From Carettochelys insculpta (lineage: Eukaryota; Chordata; Testudines; Carettochelyidae): a stretch of DNA of 64,000 nt. Location of the stretch: assembly GCF_033958435.1 (NCBI RefSeq), contig NC_134138.1, positions 26,194,598 through 26,258,597 of the forward strand, read 5' to 3'. Below, one piece after another: positions 21,655 through 32,347 of the stretch (positions are counted from its first letter, which is position 1; each line of letters starts with the position of its first letter). The notes under the pieces are model-generated. The model searched no databases. It saw nothing but the letters and a program-made list of their open reading frames with translations, and was not told where the DNA came from. The position numbers and the translations under genes are program-made.

Positions 21655-24156
21655 CTAAATATGGGAATTGTCTCCATATACACTTTCAGAATCAAAATCT
21701 GCTAACTCAGCTTGGCCTTCAGGTGCAGTTTGACTCCAGCTGTCTGTACAGTCTGAGACAGCATCATCATCCCCTACTGTCACCTCCACCCAGTTCACAT
21801 CTCCAGTGTCCTCATTCTCCTCACTAGCATGGCCGTCTTGGCTGTTGCATTCCAATCTGTCCTCAGTTTGGTTTCCTAACAAAGAGTCCTTTGGGGGTTC
21901 ATAATCTCTTGTTGGCCTTATGACTAGTTTGCCCATGTTCTCGTCGTTCAGCTTTTTCTGCTCCTGGTAATGCTGCTGAGACAACTGGTCACTGTTCTTT
22001 GGACTCTCATTTTGTTTTGATCCCTTATTCTGGTTTTGCTCATTATGACCATCAACAACATGCTGTTGTTGATACCGGTCAATCCATTTTAATGTCCCAG
22101 CTCTTAGAGAGGCTCTGTTCTCCTTGAACCAGCGGACTATTTCAGTTCTAGTGAGCCCAGTTTGAGCTGCTAACTGGTCATACTCCTGGGGGGATGGCCA
22201 CTGGGTTCTTGCAAATGTGCTCTTCAGTAGGTGAATCTGCTCTTGGTTTGTTTTGTTAAACACTGTAGAGGATTCAGATCCAGACAAAGAACTGGGTAAC
22301 TGGGAGCTGTTCAACAATTCAGTCTGGCTTATTGTACCATTGTGGATTCCCTGATCCTTATTTTTTTTGTTGGATCCCATAGAGTCCAAGACAGCTTGTT
22401 CCAGGCTATCCCTTAGCTTCCTCCTCTCAGAGAACCAAGAATCAACCTCTCTTCTACTCAGTTTCGCTTCCACCCTGAGCCTGTCCAACTCTCCTTGGGT
22501 TGGAAAAGAGCTTTTAAGAAAACTTTCTTCGAGAATCCTAAGCTGCTCTTGTGTTTTCTCTTTAAACCTCTGGGATGTGAAATCTGCACACGTATAGTAT
22601 ATATGCCCATGCCGTGCAGCTGCAATGGCTAACTGATCTTTTGCTATAGATTCACTAGTGATGTGAACGATGCCTCTTTGACTTCTGTATCTGTGGTCAC
22701 TGAACCACTTCTTGATCTCGCTTCTGGAGAGGCCAGTTACTTCTATCAGCCTGTAGACTTCTGCATCATCTGGAAATTGGCTCATGATAAAACTAGCTTT
22801 GAGTTCTGCTATCTGTTCCTTGGTCTTTTTTCGGTCATTTGTTAGTGTTACTGGTGCAGCATTCAGCTTGGGTGAGACCTCAGGTACTACATGTGGACGC
22901 TTGACTTCTGGGGCACCCGATAAAGTCTGTATTGTCCGTTTCTGCCCTTGATTAGCTGGAACAGCAAGTGTAATTGGTGAGCAAGAAACTGTTGGTCCAT
23001 TTGACACCTGTGTCAGAACCAGGCCAGTCTGGCCAAGTATCTGGCAAGGCAAAGCTGTTTGTATAATTGGCTGTGGCATTTTTGCAGGTGTCAGATGAGC
23101 TGGCAGAACAGTGATGGTCTGGGGTACAGACTGGATGGTTCCATTAAACATCTTCTTTCTTGCCTCTTCTACCTCTTCTGGAGACCAACTTATTCCATGC
23201 TTTAAACGCTGGGTAGCAAACCAGATTCGTATTTGCTCCTCCGGGTGTTTTGATGCTGCTGTCAACCATGACAGTTCTGCTTGCGTCGGGTAAGGAAATT
23301 TATTGAAGGAGTTGATCATGGTTGCATTAGTGTCCAGTGCACAGTTGTATTTGGTACTGTTCAGAGGGACCGGAACCTTGGGGACAAGGTTGATATTTGG
23401 TGGCAGCTGTACAGAGGGCATAACATGAGCTAATACATCATGAAGAAGGTCTGCTCCATTGATACAAGCAAAAGATTCAGTGGTTTCAGTAATGACACGG
23501 GGGAGGTTACTATCCACATGGTTTTCCACACCTCCCTCTTCTGTCTTTTTGGGTCCCTTCTTGGTCTCCACTTTGGGCTTTCCCTGTTTCATGACGGGGG
23601 TTTTACTTACATTGATCTCATCATGAAGGGCTTCATCACAGTCTGCATTTTCTAGTCCACTGTTCGTGACAGTGCCAACATTACTCGTCTCAATGGATTG
23701 TTCTAATACCGTCTGATTATTGCGTTTTATTAGTTTCAGTTTAAAATTGTTCTCTCCTGGGTGATATTTTGTGTTGTGATCAGATAAGGAATCGTATTTT
23801 TTCGTTGTAAAGTTACATTCAGCACACACATAGAGGGGGTTGAGGATGACATTTGGGTGCTGGGTGTCAACATGCTCTGTAAATTCATTTAGGTTTTGCG
23901 TTGAATAAGGACAGTATTTACATTCATAACCACCTTGGAGTTTCTTGGGCTGATTCTCAGCTGGGGATTTCCTATCCACCACTTCACATTCTTTTACAGT
24001 ACTGGCTGTATCATCAACCCAGTCATCTTTTGTCTCCTGCTGTGGAGTGCCAGCACCCTTTCCTATTGGGGCTTCCCCATCCTCAGGACCAGCCTGCTCT
24101 GGTAGTTCAGGTGTTCGCAGCATACATGGAGTTGTTGACTTTCTTTTGCTAGCCAT
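21655..24156 (-). CDS. ZHX2: zinc fingers and homeoboxes 2 (ZHX2), complete single-exon reading frame
   Basis: An intact 833-codon frame (mammalian ZHX2 is about 837). The product is a nuclear transcriptional regulator; family members form homo- and heterodimers and ZHX2 is known as a repressor, for example of alpha-fetoprotein in mammalian liver. Two C2H2 fingers are visible: C79, C82, H95, H100 and C111, C114, H127, H132. Four homeodomains follow, with recognition-helix motifs WFATQR (about 311-316), WFSDHR (484-489), WFSERR (574-579) and WFKENR (676-681). The C-terminus is acidic. The start MASKRKSTTP is the family start. Its ATG has G at -3 and G at +4, and no in-frame ATG lies just upstream. 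ZHX1 is excluded because the N-terminus, finger region and four-homeodomain layout match ZHX2. The stop is TAG at 21657-21655. Confidence 0.97.
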   Translation of the reverse strand: MASKRKSTTPCMLRTPELPEQAGPEDGEAPIGKGAGTPQQETKDDWVDDTASTVKECEVVDRKSPAENQPKKLQGGYECKYCPYSTQNLNEFTEHVDTQHPNVILNPLYVCAECNFTTKKYDSLSDHNTKYHPGENNFKLKLIKRNNQTVLEQSIETSNVGTVTNSGLENADCDEALHDEINVSKTPVMKQGKPKVETKKGPKKTEEGGVENHVDSNLPRVITETTESFACINGADLLHDVLAHVMPSVQLPPNINLVPKVPVPLNSTKYNCALDTNATMINSFNKFPYPTQAELSWLTAASKHPEEQIRIWFATQRLKHGISWSPEEVEEARKKMFNGTIQSVPQTITVLPAHLTPAKMPQPIIQTALPCQILGQTGLVLTQVSNGPTVSCSPITLAVPANQGQKRTIQTLSGAPEVKRPHVVPEVSPKLNAAPVTLTNDRKKTKEQIAELKASFIMSQFPDDAEVYRLIEVTGLSRSEIKKWFSDHRYRSQRGIVHITSESIAKDQLAIAAARHGHIYYTCADFTSQRFKEKTQEQLRILEESFLKSSFPTQGELDRLRVEAKLSRREVDSWFSERRKLRDSLEQAVLDSMGSNKKNKDQGIHNGTISQTELLNSSQLPSSLSGSESSTVFNKTNQEQIHLLKSTFARTQWPSPQEYDQLAAQTGLTRTEIVRWFKENRASLRAGTLKWIDRYQQQHVVDGHNEQNQNKGSKQNESPKNSDQLSQQHYQEQKKLNDENMGKLVIRPTRDYEPPKDSLLGNQTEDRLECNSQDGHASEENEDTGDVNWVEVTVGDDDAVSDCTDSWSQTAPEGQAELADFDSESVYGDNSHI

Positions 24157-24341
24157 AGCATCTATTAAGAGGTGCAAATGTCTCAGATGGTGACACTCTT
24201 TTGGGGGAACAAACCGAAAGAAGCTCTCTGTAATGGCTCTGTTTTTCCTTGAATATTATGGCGTGGTGTGTTTCCAAAACAGTTTCAGTGCCATCTGTGA
24301 TTGTCAGCTCCAACCAACAAACATACTGGGCCGCAGTATGC
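24157..24341 (-). other. ZHX2: ZHX2 5'UTR portion of the coding exon, with splice acceptor
   Basis: The minus strand shows a T-rich tract ending TTTTGTTTTTCAG at 24342, so the exon begins at 24341 with GCATACTGCGGCC. About 185 bases of 5'UTR precede the start. An ATG at 24161-24159 lies five bases upstream of the real start, out of frame, in a weak context (T at -3, C at +4), so leaky scanning to 24156 is expected. Other short upstream ATGs may exist. Confidence 0.7.
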
Positions 24342-25460
24342 CTGAAAAACAAAACAGATATATACATACACAGTTAGACTCTTACTTATAACGCATTAAA
24401 AAAAGTCATTCCCCAAAACATGTGTGTCTAGGATTCAATCCTGGAGAATGCTACACATTCTCGTTTCCTATTACTAGACAGATGGACATGAAACCATTGG
24501 TTTACTTTATATGTCACTAAGCATGAGACCATCTAATTATTCTTTTCCCAGTGAATTCAGAGGCAGGATCAGGCCAACAAAAGACAAAAGGAATGAGCAC
24601 CTCAGAATGAAATTCATTAAAGGTAGAAAATGGAACAGAAGTGACAATGATTAGACATAATGTTTAAGACACAACAGGCAGCCACCACATTTAGTCAGGC
24701 CAGGGAGAAGATACACAGTAATTATTGATGTATCTTTGTTTGGAAACTGAAGCTTCTATTGCCATTTTTTTAAAGCCTACAGTATTAAAGCTGAGTGTGC
24801 TTAATATTAAACTTAATTACTTTCTATGGTGGCTTGTGTACTAAATAGATGGTGACTCTGTGAGCATGGTTACTATTCCAGGTTGATTTCTAAGCAAAAA
24901 CCTATTGTGCTGTCAACTATGGTACCACCTATAAAATGGAAAAAAGGAGAGTCAGGCCAAGGCAAATATTTCTCATACACAGCCACTCAATTTCAAAACT
25001 CTACATCTTGATTTAAAATAGGTCAAAACAGAAAGCAAACTGCTGCATCAGCTCTTTTTGAAGATGTTGCAAATTACAGCTATATATACAAAGTTTACTT
25101 AAAGAACACTTTTCACTGAAAATTGACAAATATGATGGCAGAAAATTTCTAGAAATTTCCAGAAAGTCCATTTTTCTTACTCTCCCTCACATCCCCCTGC
25201 CCTGACTGTACCTTGTCCTAACTGGCATTTGGATCAAACTACAGGTTATGTATTGAATTTTCTGAAGAATTTCCTTAATTCAGGGACTTATTTCATATAA
25301 TGTAGGAATTTGAAGTTCTGATGTTCTGCACAGATTTTTTTAAATTAATGTTTAATTTCTTTAAAGAACATGACATCAGCACTAGTCAGTCCAATAGCAA
25401 ACAAGAACAAAATGACCTAAGCTATATTATGAACTCTGCGCTGATCCAGGGGATGGAGTG
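24342..25460. other. AT-rich sequence next to the coding exon, no recognised repeat
   Basis: This 1.1 kb on the intron side of the ZHX2 acceptor has no recognisable transposon end. It is a reasonable place to look for conserved intronic sequence. Confidence 0.35.
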
Positions 25461-25463
25461 TAA

Positions 25464-25837
25464 GGCTATGTCTACACAGCCAAGTTATCTCACAATAACC
25501 GCAGTCATTTTTAAATAACTTTGGCATTGTCTAAATGATGCACACACTCTTTGGAAATAAATTTGAAATAATAGGTGCATTATTTCAATTCCGGTAAACC
25601 TCATTTCCCAAAGAACAATGCCTATTTTGAAACAAGCCATAATGGATGCCAGTGGAACTATTTCAGAATAATGCTATAGACCCAGAAATGCTATGTCAAA
25701 ATAGATAGATGCTATTTCAAAATGCATTTTGTGCGTGGCTGTGTTATTTTGAAATAACATACTTAGAAATAGCCATTTCTAAATATCTTATTTTGAAACA
25801 TCTTAATTTGAAACAGGGCTGTTGTGTAGACATAGCC
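25464..25837. mobile_element. TIR element, GGCTATGTCTACAC family, TTTCAAAATA subtype, TSD TAA
   Basis: The left end GGCTATGTCTACACAGCC and inverted right end GGCTATGTCTACACAACAGC agree. TAA flanks both sides exactly (25461-25463, 25838-25840). The interior is filled with TATTTTGAAATA-like words. There is no coding capacity. Related copies lie at 44882-45266 and as the outer layer at 34475-36165. Confidence 0.8.
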
Positions 25838-26277
25838 TAAGTGTCACAATAACGTGTATGGCATCTAAAACAAAACATTGATGTCACTGTAAATTTCAGT
25901 TGCAAGAAAATGGAAGTGTTAAAAAAGGATATAGAGCTTTTCTGAAAATATCTGTTTCCAGGTAAAAATGGCAGATTTTTCAGAGGTGCTGAGAACTTGA
26001 TGTTCCTTTTGAAGTTAGATGGAGTTCTTGATGCTCAGTATTCCTGGAAACCAGGTCAAACTCAAAAAAGACCAAATTCTCCTCTTGGTAACACAGGTAT
26101 AAACCCAGAATGACTGTTTCTATTGGCTTCAGCACCAACGGATTTAATTGTCTCATTCAAACTCAAGTCATGCTACTGTAACCCGCACACCTGCTGGTAC
26201 TGTCCCATCTAGTGGCACTGAGACCACTTACAGAGGGAATAATGACGCTGTTCTACAGCCTTTACTAATAGGCAGCT

Positions 26278-26345
26278 GGCTTTCAGCTCATGTGGTAGAG
26301 GTTCAGTTATTAAGCTCCCAAAGTCTCAGGTTTGATTCTACCTGC
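26278..26345 (+). mobile_element. tRNA-like SINE head
   Basis: GGCTTTCAGCTCATGTGGTAGAG (A-box-like) is followed after about 35 bases by CAGGTTTGATTCTACC (B-box-like). It resembles the SINE copies at 29.3-29.7 kb. It is too degenerate for a functional tRNA. Confidence 0.45.
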
Positions 26346-26689
26346 AGACAACTGGGCATTTCTCTAATTGGCTATCAAATTTGGGTTTGGTTCACTTTGG
26401 CACCACTCAGGAGTTCAAGCTAGTAGAGATTGAGGCTGTTTATCTGGTATGTGGTGCATTAGTCAGAGGAACATAACATCAAACTCCACCAAGCAGACTC
26501 TGGGGTTTCAATGCCAGTTCCAAGCCTGGATAAGGGAGGAGGCTTGGTCAAACGAGTGTTGATGCACTGACTGCAAAACAACAATACTAATGAAATCTGA
26601 TGCCAGTATGACTAACTGATAAAAGAGGCCAGCTGGGATATGGCCTGGATAAACAAAGTCCATGGCACCTACTGATTGGAAATAGGAAG

Positions 26690-27300
26690 GAAGATCAGTG
26701 TAGACAGGATTGAACTAGAGAATGTAGAGAAGTTCACGTATGTGGGGAGCAAGGTGATGTATGATCTAGAATGTAAGAAGGAAATAACGACTAGAATAGC
26801 AGAAGAGCGAGTTTGAAGGTGATGGATAAGATCTGGAGAAGCAAAGTAATTAGCTTACAAATGAAGCTGAGTGTCTTGAAAATGTGCATACTCAGCAGCA
26901 CGTTGTACAGCTGCAAGAGAAAGATTCGAAGAGAAGGGTATTGGTGCTTGAGAGGAGTTGTTACAGAAAGATCCTGAGAACAGGATGGATGGAGAAGGTC
27001 ACCAGCAAGGAATTATATAGGAAGATACAGCTGAAAGAGAACCTACTGCAGAAGTTTATACAACGGAAGTTACAGCTACTTGGGCATATTTGCAGAATGA
27101 ATGACGAATGCAAAATCAAGGCCTGAGTATTTGGCATAATAGATGGTTTGGACAGGACAGGCAGACCCCACAGAGAATGTGTAGATGATATAGATTGGTG
27201 TGGAGCTAGTCTATAGAAACTAAGCCACTCCGCACTGGGAGGAAATAGTGAGGGAGGCATCGGACACCAGCAGGTGCTGAGCCCATGGTTGTTGTTGATG
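26690..27300 (+). mobile_element. degenerate RTE-like retrotransposon fragment
   Basis: Near 26700 the translation reads RIELENVEKFTYVGSKV, then TTRIAEE, and later MKLSVLKMCILSSTLYSC and LLGHICRMNDECK, in shifted frames. This is the same region of an RTE-like protein as at 3757-4686 but a different, more decayed family. Frames change at least three times. Confidence 0.6.
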
Positions 27301-27304
27301 AAGA

Positions 27305-27820
27305 TGATGACATCACACAAGAGAACAACTGCTAGGTAAATTTCTGGGTGGAGCTCAACATGCTGGTTTTAAGCTATAAATCCCTGAATGACTGGGGACT
27401 CAGCTGACTGATCCCTGTCCTTATGCAATGTTGCCAGTCATCAGCAAGGACTTGCATTTCCACTGAGCCTCCTTACTGACAGAACATTTTCTCTGATGGG
27501 TCCTGAACTCCAATTTGCTTCCTTCCTCAATCTGGCAGAGTTTGTAAAATTCTGCGCATGCTGCAGAACCCATCTTTACTAACAGGCAACCAGGGTTCAC
27601 AGATGGAGAGACTGCCTAAACCTGCTCAGAGGTGGGTTAGATCCTGCAGTGGTGAAGTCTTTTGCTACCACTGATGAATCTGGGAGATTGGTAGAATAGT
27701 GTTGGGGGATGCACAGACATCTCCTTCCCCCATATGTGACAGATTATTCCATCAAAAAGAATAAATCCAAATTTGCCCAGAGAAGAAACTATTTTTCACA
27801 CTTCAGTGATCACAGTAAGC
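27305..27820. other. no recognised feature
   Basis: Low resemblance to any repeat. No coding potential. Confidence 0.3.
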
Positions 27821-27824
27821 TTAT

Positions 27825-27905
27825 TAATAGATTATAAAGCCAGAAGGAACCAATCCAATCTAGTCTCATTTGTTGCATAATAGGACATAGAATTTCCATG
27901 AAATA
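27825..27905. repeat. old amniote interspersed repeat fragment
   Basis: The words ATAAAGCCAGAAGGAACC, ATCTAGTCTCATTTGTTGC and GACATAGAATTTCC resemble a repeat common in turtle and crocodilian DNA. The class is uncertain, possibly CR1-related. Confidence 0.35.
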
Positions 27906-28084
27906 ATTCCTCTTCTGTGTTTTCAGTCTCAATAACAGTGAAAAATCCAGACATTGTATAATGAAATACAATTGCAGAAACATTTTATGATTCTTTCTAA
28001 ACTTTGACTATTCTTGCTCTAAACTAAAGATTAAAGAGCAAGAGAGAGAGAGGTCACTTTGGTTTTTAGTCACCTCCCTTTCTC

Positions 28085-28315
28085 ATATTTGCTTCACCAC
28101 TTTGAAATAATAACACCACCTACTACTTCAGTCATAAATCTCAAAGTGCATTATTCCTGCATTATTATTATCCCAATTTTACAGGCAGCAAAACTAAGAC
28201 ACAGAAAGGTGAAGTGACTCTCCCAAGGTCTCTGAGCAGGCCAGTGGCAGAAATAGGCATTCAGCTCTCTCAACTTCCAGTCGAGGTGTTCTATGCATTA
28301 GGCTACAGTACCTCC
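28085..28315 (-). mobile_element. MIR-type SINE
   Basis: Contains CCCAATTTTACAGGCAGC, AAAGGTGAAGTGACTCTCCC and AAGGTCTCTGAGCAGGCCAG, the reverse complement of the MIR core and body (ACTTCACCTTTCTGTG..., TGTAAAATTGGG). Old and diverged. Confidence 0.7.
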
Positions 28316-29240
28316 CTAAGAATATGTTTTGTTTTATCGCCTTTGTTTTATTTTCTCTGGAAAAATGTGGCAAAATCAGAGCAGAAGAGCATCAAAGAAG
28401 CATCAAACAAAACAAGACTTATTGAATGTGTACAGGTGTTGAATCCATGGATGTTCCAAGGCTGGAGCATCCACAAGGAAAAAATTAGAAGCAACTGGTT
28501 ACCAAACTTCTTTGATGCTCCCCATCACCACCTGCCCATCAGTGGCGCCAGTGACAAGCTCTCATCCATCCGTTCCAACACCTCCGACCCCCCATGAAAC
28601 AGCTGCGTTTAGGAATCTCCAGACAGGAGGGGAGAGGAGCAAGGGTGCAGCACATTTGGGGGAGGGGGTGGGGTGGAAGTCAAGCACCCCTTGGTTAGAG
28701 GTGAAGTTGGTATCTATGAGCGTGTGCTTGTGGGGATGTTGAGACAGAGTGGAGGAACTGAGATCCCACAATGCTGGTACATTATAAAGAGCTACATGGA
28801 CAGATGGGTAGATAGACATAGGAGAAAGCACAACATTGTTCCAGTTAAGATTGTGGTTGTGGTTAAAAATTATATAAGGCTCCACTTGGAGACTGAACAC
28901 CTCTTACACAGAATGATGCAGGACTTCCCACCCCTCTTTAAACCTACGGTTTGTATATTACATTTTAAGAATTAGTTTTTCTGCTCCAAAACATTAAGAT
29001 CCCATTGCAAATTAAAGACAAGTCAGTTGCTTCCCTTTAGAGATTTGTAAAAAGTTAACACCATTTGGATCATACGTGTTTATCTGCAGGGAAAGATCCT
29101 AAGAGGTTCTCCCCAGTTCCAGATTTCAATGAGATCTTCATGACGGCAGAGAGAACCACCTTCACCCCTTGACCTTGATGTGAGATGGCCTGCCTGCAAG
29201 AGGAGGAAAAATAGGGCACAAGTCTCTACAGCCCTTAGAG
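28316..29240. other. no recognised feature
   Basis: I see no repeat ends or exons. Frames of 100-127 codons on both strands overlap each other and have no domains. Confidence 0.35.
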
Positions 29241-29257
29241 ATGCATCTCAAACACCA

Positions 29258-29344
29258 ATAGACCTGGGGTTATCAGTACCAGGGATAGAACCTGCAAGCG
29301 TAGGGTCTAAAGCACTGTACTCTAGCATATGAGCTAAAGGCCAG
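29258..29344 (-). mobile_element. tRNA-derived SINE head, copy 1
   Basis: The minus strand reads CCTTTAGCTCATATGCTAGAG, then GACCCTACGCTTGCAGG and GGTTCTATCCCTGGTAC, an A-box/B-box pair. It is homologous to the copies at 29520 and 29587. Confidence 0.6.
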
Positions 29345-29519
29345 CAGGCTCTCAACCAAGGCTGTAGAGCAGAGACTTCACTTACCCCAGCTAAGGTCTC
29401 GGTACTTCTGAGTACGACATGCTTTCCTGGGCTGAGGAAGCATGGCCTGAGCTTCTGAGACCTTCCAGCAGTTCTTCCCAGCCAATGCACCAGTTGTGAC
29501 ACAGACAGATCCAGGTTGC

Positions 29520-29590
29520 CAGCACCAGAAGTAGACTCTGCGAGCATAGGGTCTAAAGCCCTGCACTCTACCACCAGTACTGAAGGCCTT
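29520..29590 (-). mobile_element. tRNA-derived SINE head, copy 2
   Basis: The minus strand reads GTACTGGTGGTAGAGTGCAGG, GACCCTATGCTCGCAGAG and TCTACTTCTGGTGCTGG, matching copies 1 and 3. It abuts copy 3 in head-to-head orientation, separated by a few bases. Confidence 0.6.
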
Positions 29591-29670
29591 CAGCTCAGGT
29601 GGTAGAGTGCAAGGGGTTAGATCCTATGCTTGCAGGTTCTAGCCCTGGTGCCAGCAACCTAGGTCTGATG
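29587..29670 (+). mobile_element. tRNA-derived SINE head, copy 3
   Basis: CCTTCAGCTCAGGTGGTAGAG gives the A box and GCAGGTTCTAGCCCTGG the B box, followed by TGCCAGCAACCTAGGTCTG. The acceptor stem cannot be closed, so this is a SINE and not a tRNA gene. Confidence 0.65.
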
Positions 29671-30301
29671 GTGTTACACATACATCACCTTTTACTGTCA
29701 GAGTGAGCAAAACATCTCTCCAGCATTTGACCTCCTCAATGGGATGTCTGCCAAAGTGCAACGATGTTGTGAATTCAGATGTCCATGGCGCCGGCGCCTG
29801 CCCCTCCAATACCTTGCCTCACAGCGCATATGTGATAAGTGAATATAAAGTTGTTAAGAAGCCCCCCTCTGTCTCTGAAGCTACCTGTCAGTTCTCATAC
29901 CAAATGAGGCCCACATATGCCAAATCTCAAAGAATCACACCTTATGAATGTGGAGGGGCTGCCACATCTAATTGAACAACTTTTTCTGGGGAATATCAGA
30001 GAAAATAACAGGGCTTTCAAAGGGTGGCATCTTGTCAGGACATCAAAGCCCAGAAAAGATGGCTTTCAGCTGCGTTGGGTCTTCTGACAGAGTCGTTAAA
30101 CGATTCTGCCTCTGCTCCTCTGAAATAAGACCCTCACAGATTCTCTTGTGCTTAAAATTAACTATCTCAACAGCTGAGGAAGAACACCAACTTGTTAGCA
30201 CAGAGGTTCTCTCACCGTTTTTCTTTCGGAGGCCCTCCATCATCCTGTAAAAGCTCTATGGCCCACCTCTGCCACAATAACTGGCTTTCTACCTATAACA
30301 C
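29671..30301. other. no recognised feature
   Basis: No repeat or gene assigned. Confidence 0.3.
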
Positions 30302-30500
30302 CAGGGCTGGCATTAGGGAGTAGCAAGCAGGGAAACTGCTTGGGGGTCCAAGTCATAAGGATTCCCTACGTTGTTCAGGCTTTGGCTTCGGTCTTGGGTG
30401 ACAGGGATCAGGGACCTGGTTTTCAACTCCATGAGATGCAGCAGGAACTTTTTGTCCTGGGATCCTTATAGCCCCAGAAGGTCTAATGCTAGCCCTGTTT
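30302..30500. mobile_element. short TIR element CAGGGCTGGCATTAG
   Basis: The left end CAGGGCTGGCATTAG is an almost exact inverted match to the right end CTAATGCTAGCCCTG, about 200 bases apart. The size and ends suggest a hAT-like MITE. No 8-bp duplication was seen. Confidence 0.6.
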
Positions 30501-32344
30501 GTTGGCCCCCTTGAAGCTTGCTTGCTGCCTGGTAGGGGATCCCAGGCCTTTGGCTGAGAACTACTGCACTAGCATGAGTCACCACATTGTACCTACAGAT
30601 GGCTGTTTCTGTAACTAATAAGGATTTTTTAAAAAAGAAAACATAAACCAAACCCACACTCACTTAGCTACAGCCTGGCGTTGTTCCACAGCAACAAACA
30701 AATCTGCATAAAAGACAAAAGTTAAACCTCATCTCATAGTCGTCATTTAATTTTCCAAAACTACTAACATTTTCAGGGGCCAAATTCGTCCCTGGTGTGA
30801 AGCTAATGGTGTTATGCCAAGAATGGAGCTTTTGCCCTACAGCCTCCCTCACCACAGCCCAGCCCGGTGTGTTGTTTAAGTTTCACTGCCATTGGGAACC
30901 GAACGCAGAGAACTGACCTTCCTTTCAGTCGCTTTTGTTGGCAGAAGCATTTGCAGGCTGTGTGGGAGGGCAGAGATGAGCTATTGTTTGTTACTGGTTA
31001 GCCACCACAGGACCCATGGAACTAGGCCCTGGCAAGCACATCAGGCACAGGGGCCTTAAACCAGTGACTCATTCAGGCTGAGCACACATGACTCACCCGG
31101 ACGTGGGGATGAAATGCTGGATATGCACAGACATACCCTTACCTCCCTTCCTGACCCACCCCCCGGCCCACTTCAAGCTAGGCTGCCATGTTTCCTTTTA
31201 GTTTTGTGACGACAGAACACAAAATCCTGGTTTTTCACAAGCTCAGATACAATAAGCTAAAGACACCCAAGGTTAAAAATGAGACCACTTGTCTCTAAAC
31301 AAACAGCTGTATGCCTGAGCGTGGTCCAACTCAGACTGTGTGGGTGGACTAATAAGAGCCTTTGATTTGCCCTGGTTTGAGCTGGGAGTGTAGAGGTCAA
31401 AAGTGACCTGCCCTTTTGAATATATCTTCTCAAAAATCCATTATAGCATGTGCATGAGCAGTCCCAGTAAACAGCTTTGGTACTGTTTACCTCACGACGT
31501 CTTTCTTTTTAAATGGGAAAACGGCTCTATAAAGTCAGATTCAGGGACAAAATGGCAACTGATTTGTGCATCCATGTAAGAGAAAGCCCCAGACATCCTA
31601 GCTGGGTCCTCAGATGCTGAATAGAGGACAAGACTGGGGTCACTTACTGGGTCCTTAAGAACCATACACAGCAGCAGGCTGAGTGAAATGAACCAATGCT
31701 TAGACCAGGCTGACGCTAGAAAAGGTTTGCCAATATGCAGCCACTACCAGTGTAACTTAATTAGCAATCCCTTCCAGCATAGATGCTGCTTGTACTGCCA
31801 AAAAAGTGCTTTACTGACACAACTTATGCAAGTTCTGCTGTTAAAACCACTTTGAGGCCATTATAACTGTATCTATGTTAGAGCTTTTGTGGTATAGAAA
31901 TGTGAAATAAAACCCCACTCCCCTGTCTGATATTACTTTACGGACAAAAGCCTCTAGCACAGACCTGGCTTCAGGGGTTGTTCTAGCCTAGGACTGATCA
32001 GACCAAAAATCAAAATGCTTTACCTGTTGAACACAGAGGTTCTTGAGAAGCAGGCATTAGTCTTTCTTCAAACCCACACATCCATACCTCTTTCAATTAC
32101 TGTGGCCCTAATCACTGGCCAAATCCATCTCCAAATCACTGTTTGGGGTTCCCTCCCCACAATTATCTGCTTGAGGAACAGTGCTCCTCCAGGCTGGCTC
32201 CTCAGAGGAAGGGTCCGAGTGGAAATTTTCCCTAGCAGCTTGGACACCGTCCATTTGCACAAAGCACAGTCTAAAATCCAGAGAAGAGCAAGTGCAACCA
32301 ATATGATAGAGAAGATGTGGGGCACCTTTGATTCCAACATATGG
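30501..32344. other. repeat-poor intronic segment
   Basis: This 1.8 kb lacks recognisable transposon ends, unusual for the right half of the window. It contains two perfect TGACTCA (AP-1-type) heptamers at 31065-31071 and 31089-31095. Possible regulatory sequence, by inference only. Confidence 0.4.
31065..31095. promoter_or_regulatory. paired AP-1-type TGACTCA sites
   Basis: Two exact TGACTCA heptamers start 24 bases apart, in a repeat-poor part of the presumed ZHX2 intron. Function is not shown by the sequence. Confidence 0.25.
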
Positions 32345-32347
32345 AAT

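Noticed and set aside
21655..24156. ZHX1 instead of ZHX2
   Set aside because: Four rather than five homeodomains, and the finger region and N-terminus match ZHX2.
24156..24177. ZHX2 start seven codons further upstream
   Set aside because: That codon is TTG, not ATG. The family start MASKRKST is at 24156.
29587..29670. functional tRNA gene
   Set aside because: A- and B-box-like sequences exist but the acceptor and anticodon stems do not close, and sister copies are nearby.
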